Below, in pieces: positions 6,344 through 6,431 of a stretch of DNA of 6,431 nucleotides. The notes beneath the pieces are model-generated. The model did no database searches. It was not told the origin of the DNA and saw only the letters and a list, made by a program, of their open reading frames with translations. Positions within the stretch are counted from its first letter, which is position 1; each line of letters starts with the position of its first letter. The position numbers and the translations under genes are program-made. This DNA comes from Deltaproteobacteria bacterium (lineage in GTDB: Bacteria; Desulfobacterota; Desulfarculia; Adiutricales; JAGVGV01), in the NCBI GenBank assembly GCA_020056895.1, contig JAGVGV010000481.1, forward strand, positions 1 through 6,431, written 5' to 3'.

Positions 6344-6431
6344 AAAACCAACTTGACCCTTGAAAAGAACACCGTGTCAACACCAGATAAACATCGAACC
6401 ACTTCGGGGCCAAGTTCTCTTACCCCTCTCC
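6335..6431. repeat. Imperfect inverted-repeat pair, cut by the window end
   Basis: Bases 6335-6360 match the reverse complement of 6406-6431 at 20 of 26 positions, including the first nine (GGAGAGGGG) and a shared AACTTG. The 45 bases between the arms look unremarkable. The right arm runs off the window, where the second half of another GC palindrome would be expected. The arrangement fits two inverted copies of one repeat unit, as in REP pairs or a small MITE-like element. Confidence 0.5.

Larger units (their letters stand above)
6083..6431. other. Gene-free 3' intergenic region with several inverted repeats
   Basis: The 349 bases after the receiver gene show no credible coding region on either strand, and the base composition becomes visibly less GC-rich. 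The stretch holds the hairpins and repeats listed separately. There is no clear intrinsic terminator (stem plus T-run) on the + strand and no convincing sigma-70 promoter: TTGACT at 6242 and TTGACC at 6353 have no good -10 at proper spacing. Confidence 0.7.

Noticed and set aside
6272..6431. Open frame from ATG 6272 to the window end
   Set aside because: It contains SPRPLPQGGEG, the translation of a common intergenic repeat, has no Shine-Dalgarno and no recognisable domain. It is most likely spurious.

Overview
The window is the 3' part of an operon for a cytoplasmic, pyridine-nucleotide-linked [NiFe]-hydrogenase of the HoxYH type (group 3d-like). Six genes run on the + strand with very tight spacing. 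The DNA is GC-rich and the gene set resembles that of anaerobic, hydrogen-metabolising bacteria. The NuoG-type electron-transfer subunit, the GltD-like flavoprotein and the lone receiver-domain protein make a Desulfobacterota (former deltaproteobacterial) or related anaerobe my best guess. That taxonomic call is an inference; there is no rRNA or marker gene to confirm it.

Layout. (1) Positions 2-1114: C-terminal part of a GltD/NfnB-like FAD- and NAD(P)-binding oxidoreductase, cut by the window start. (2) 1177-3135: a large iron-sulfur protein with a HoxU-like N-terminal half (one [2Fe-2S] and several [4Fe-4S] sites) and a NuoG/molybdopterin-oxidoreductase-like C-terminal half. (3) 3132-3677: hydrogenase small subunit HoxY. 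(4) 3689-5116: catalytic large subunit HoxH, with both CxxC nickel-binding motifs and a removable C-terminal peptide. (5) about 5097-5693: the hydrogenase maturation endopeptidase expected to remove that peptide. (6) 5669-6082: a stand-alone CheY-like receiver protein. Genes 2/3, 4/5 and 5/6 overlap by 4, 20 and 25 bases. Gaps are 62 bases (1/2) and 11 bases (3/4), so translational coupling is likely throughout.

How they work together. HoxH splits or forms H2 and passes electrons through the single cluster in HoxY to the iron-sulfur chain of the NuoG/HoxU-like subunit. From there they go to flavoprotein modules. The GltD-like module supplies one NAD(P)H site. NuoE/NuoF (HoxE/HoxF)-like subunits are expected just upstream, outside the window. 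A NuoG-like subunit, HoxYH-type catalytic subunits and an extra flavin module together recall electron-bifurcating [NiFe]-hydrogenases (HydABCSL) and the wider Bfu family. A bifurcating or dual-nucleotide role is therefore a reasonable but unproven hypothesis.

The last 349 bases (6083-6431) hold no credible gene. They carry several inverted repeats: two adjacent hairpins (6152-6193), a smaller one (6218-6241), and a dispersed-repeat-type palindrome (6319-6342). A diverged inverted partner of that palindrome reaches the window edge. The organism-wide copy number of this repeat and the identity of the next gene cannot be judged here.
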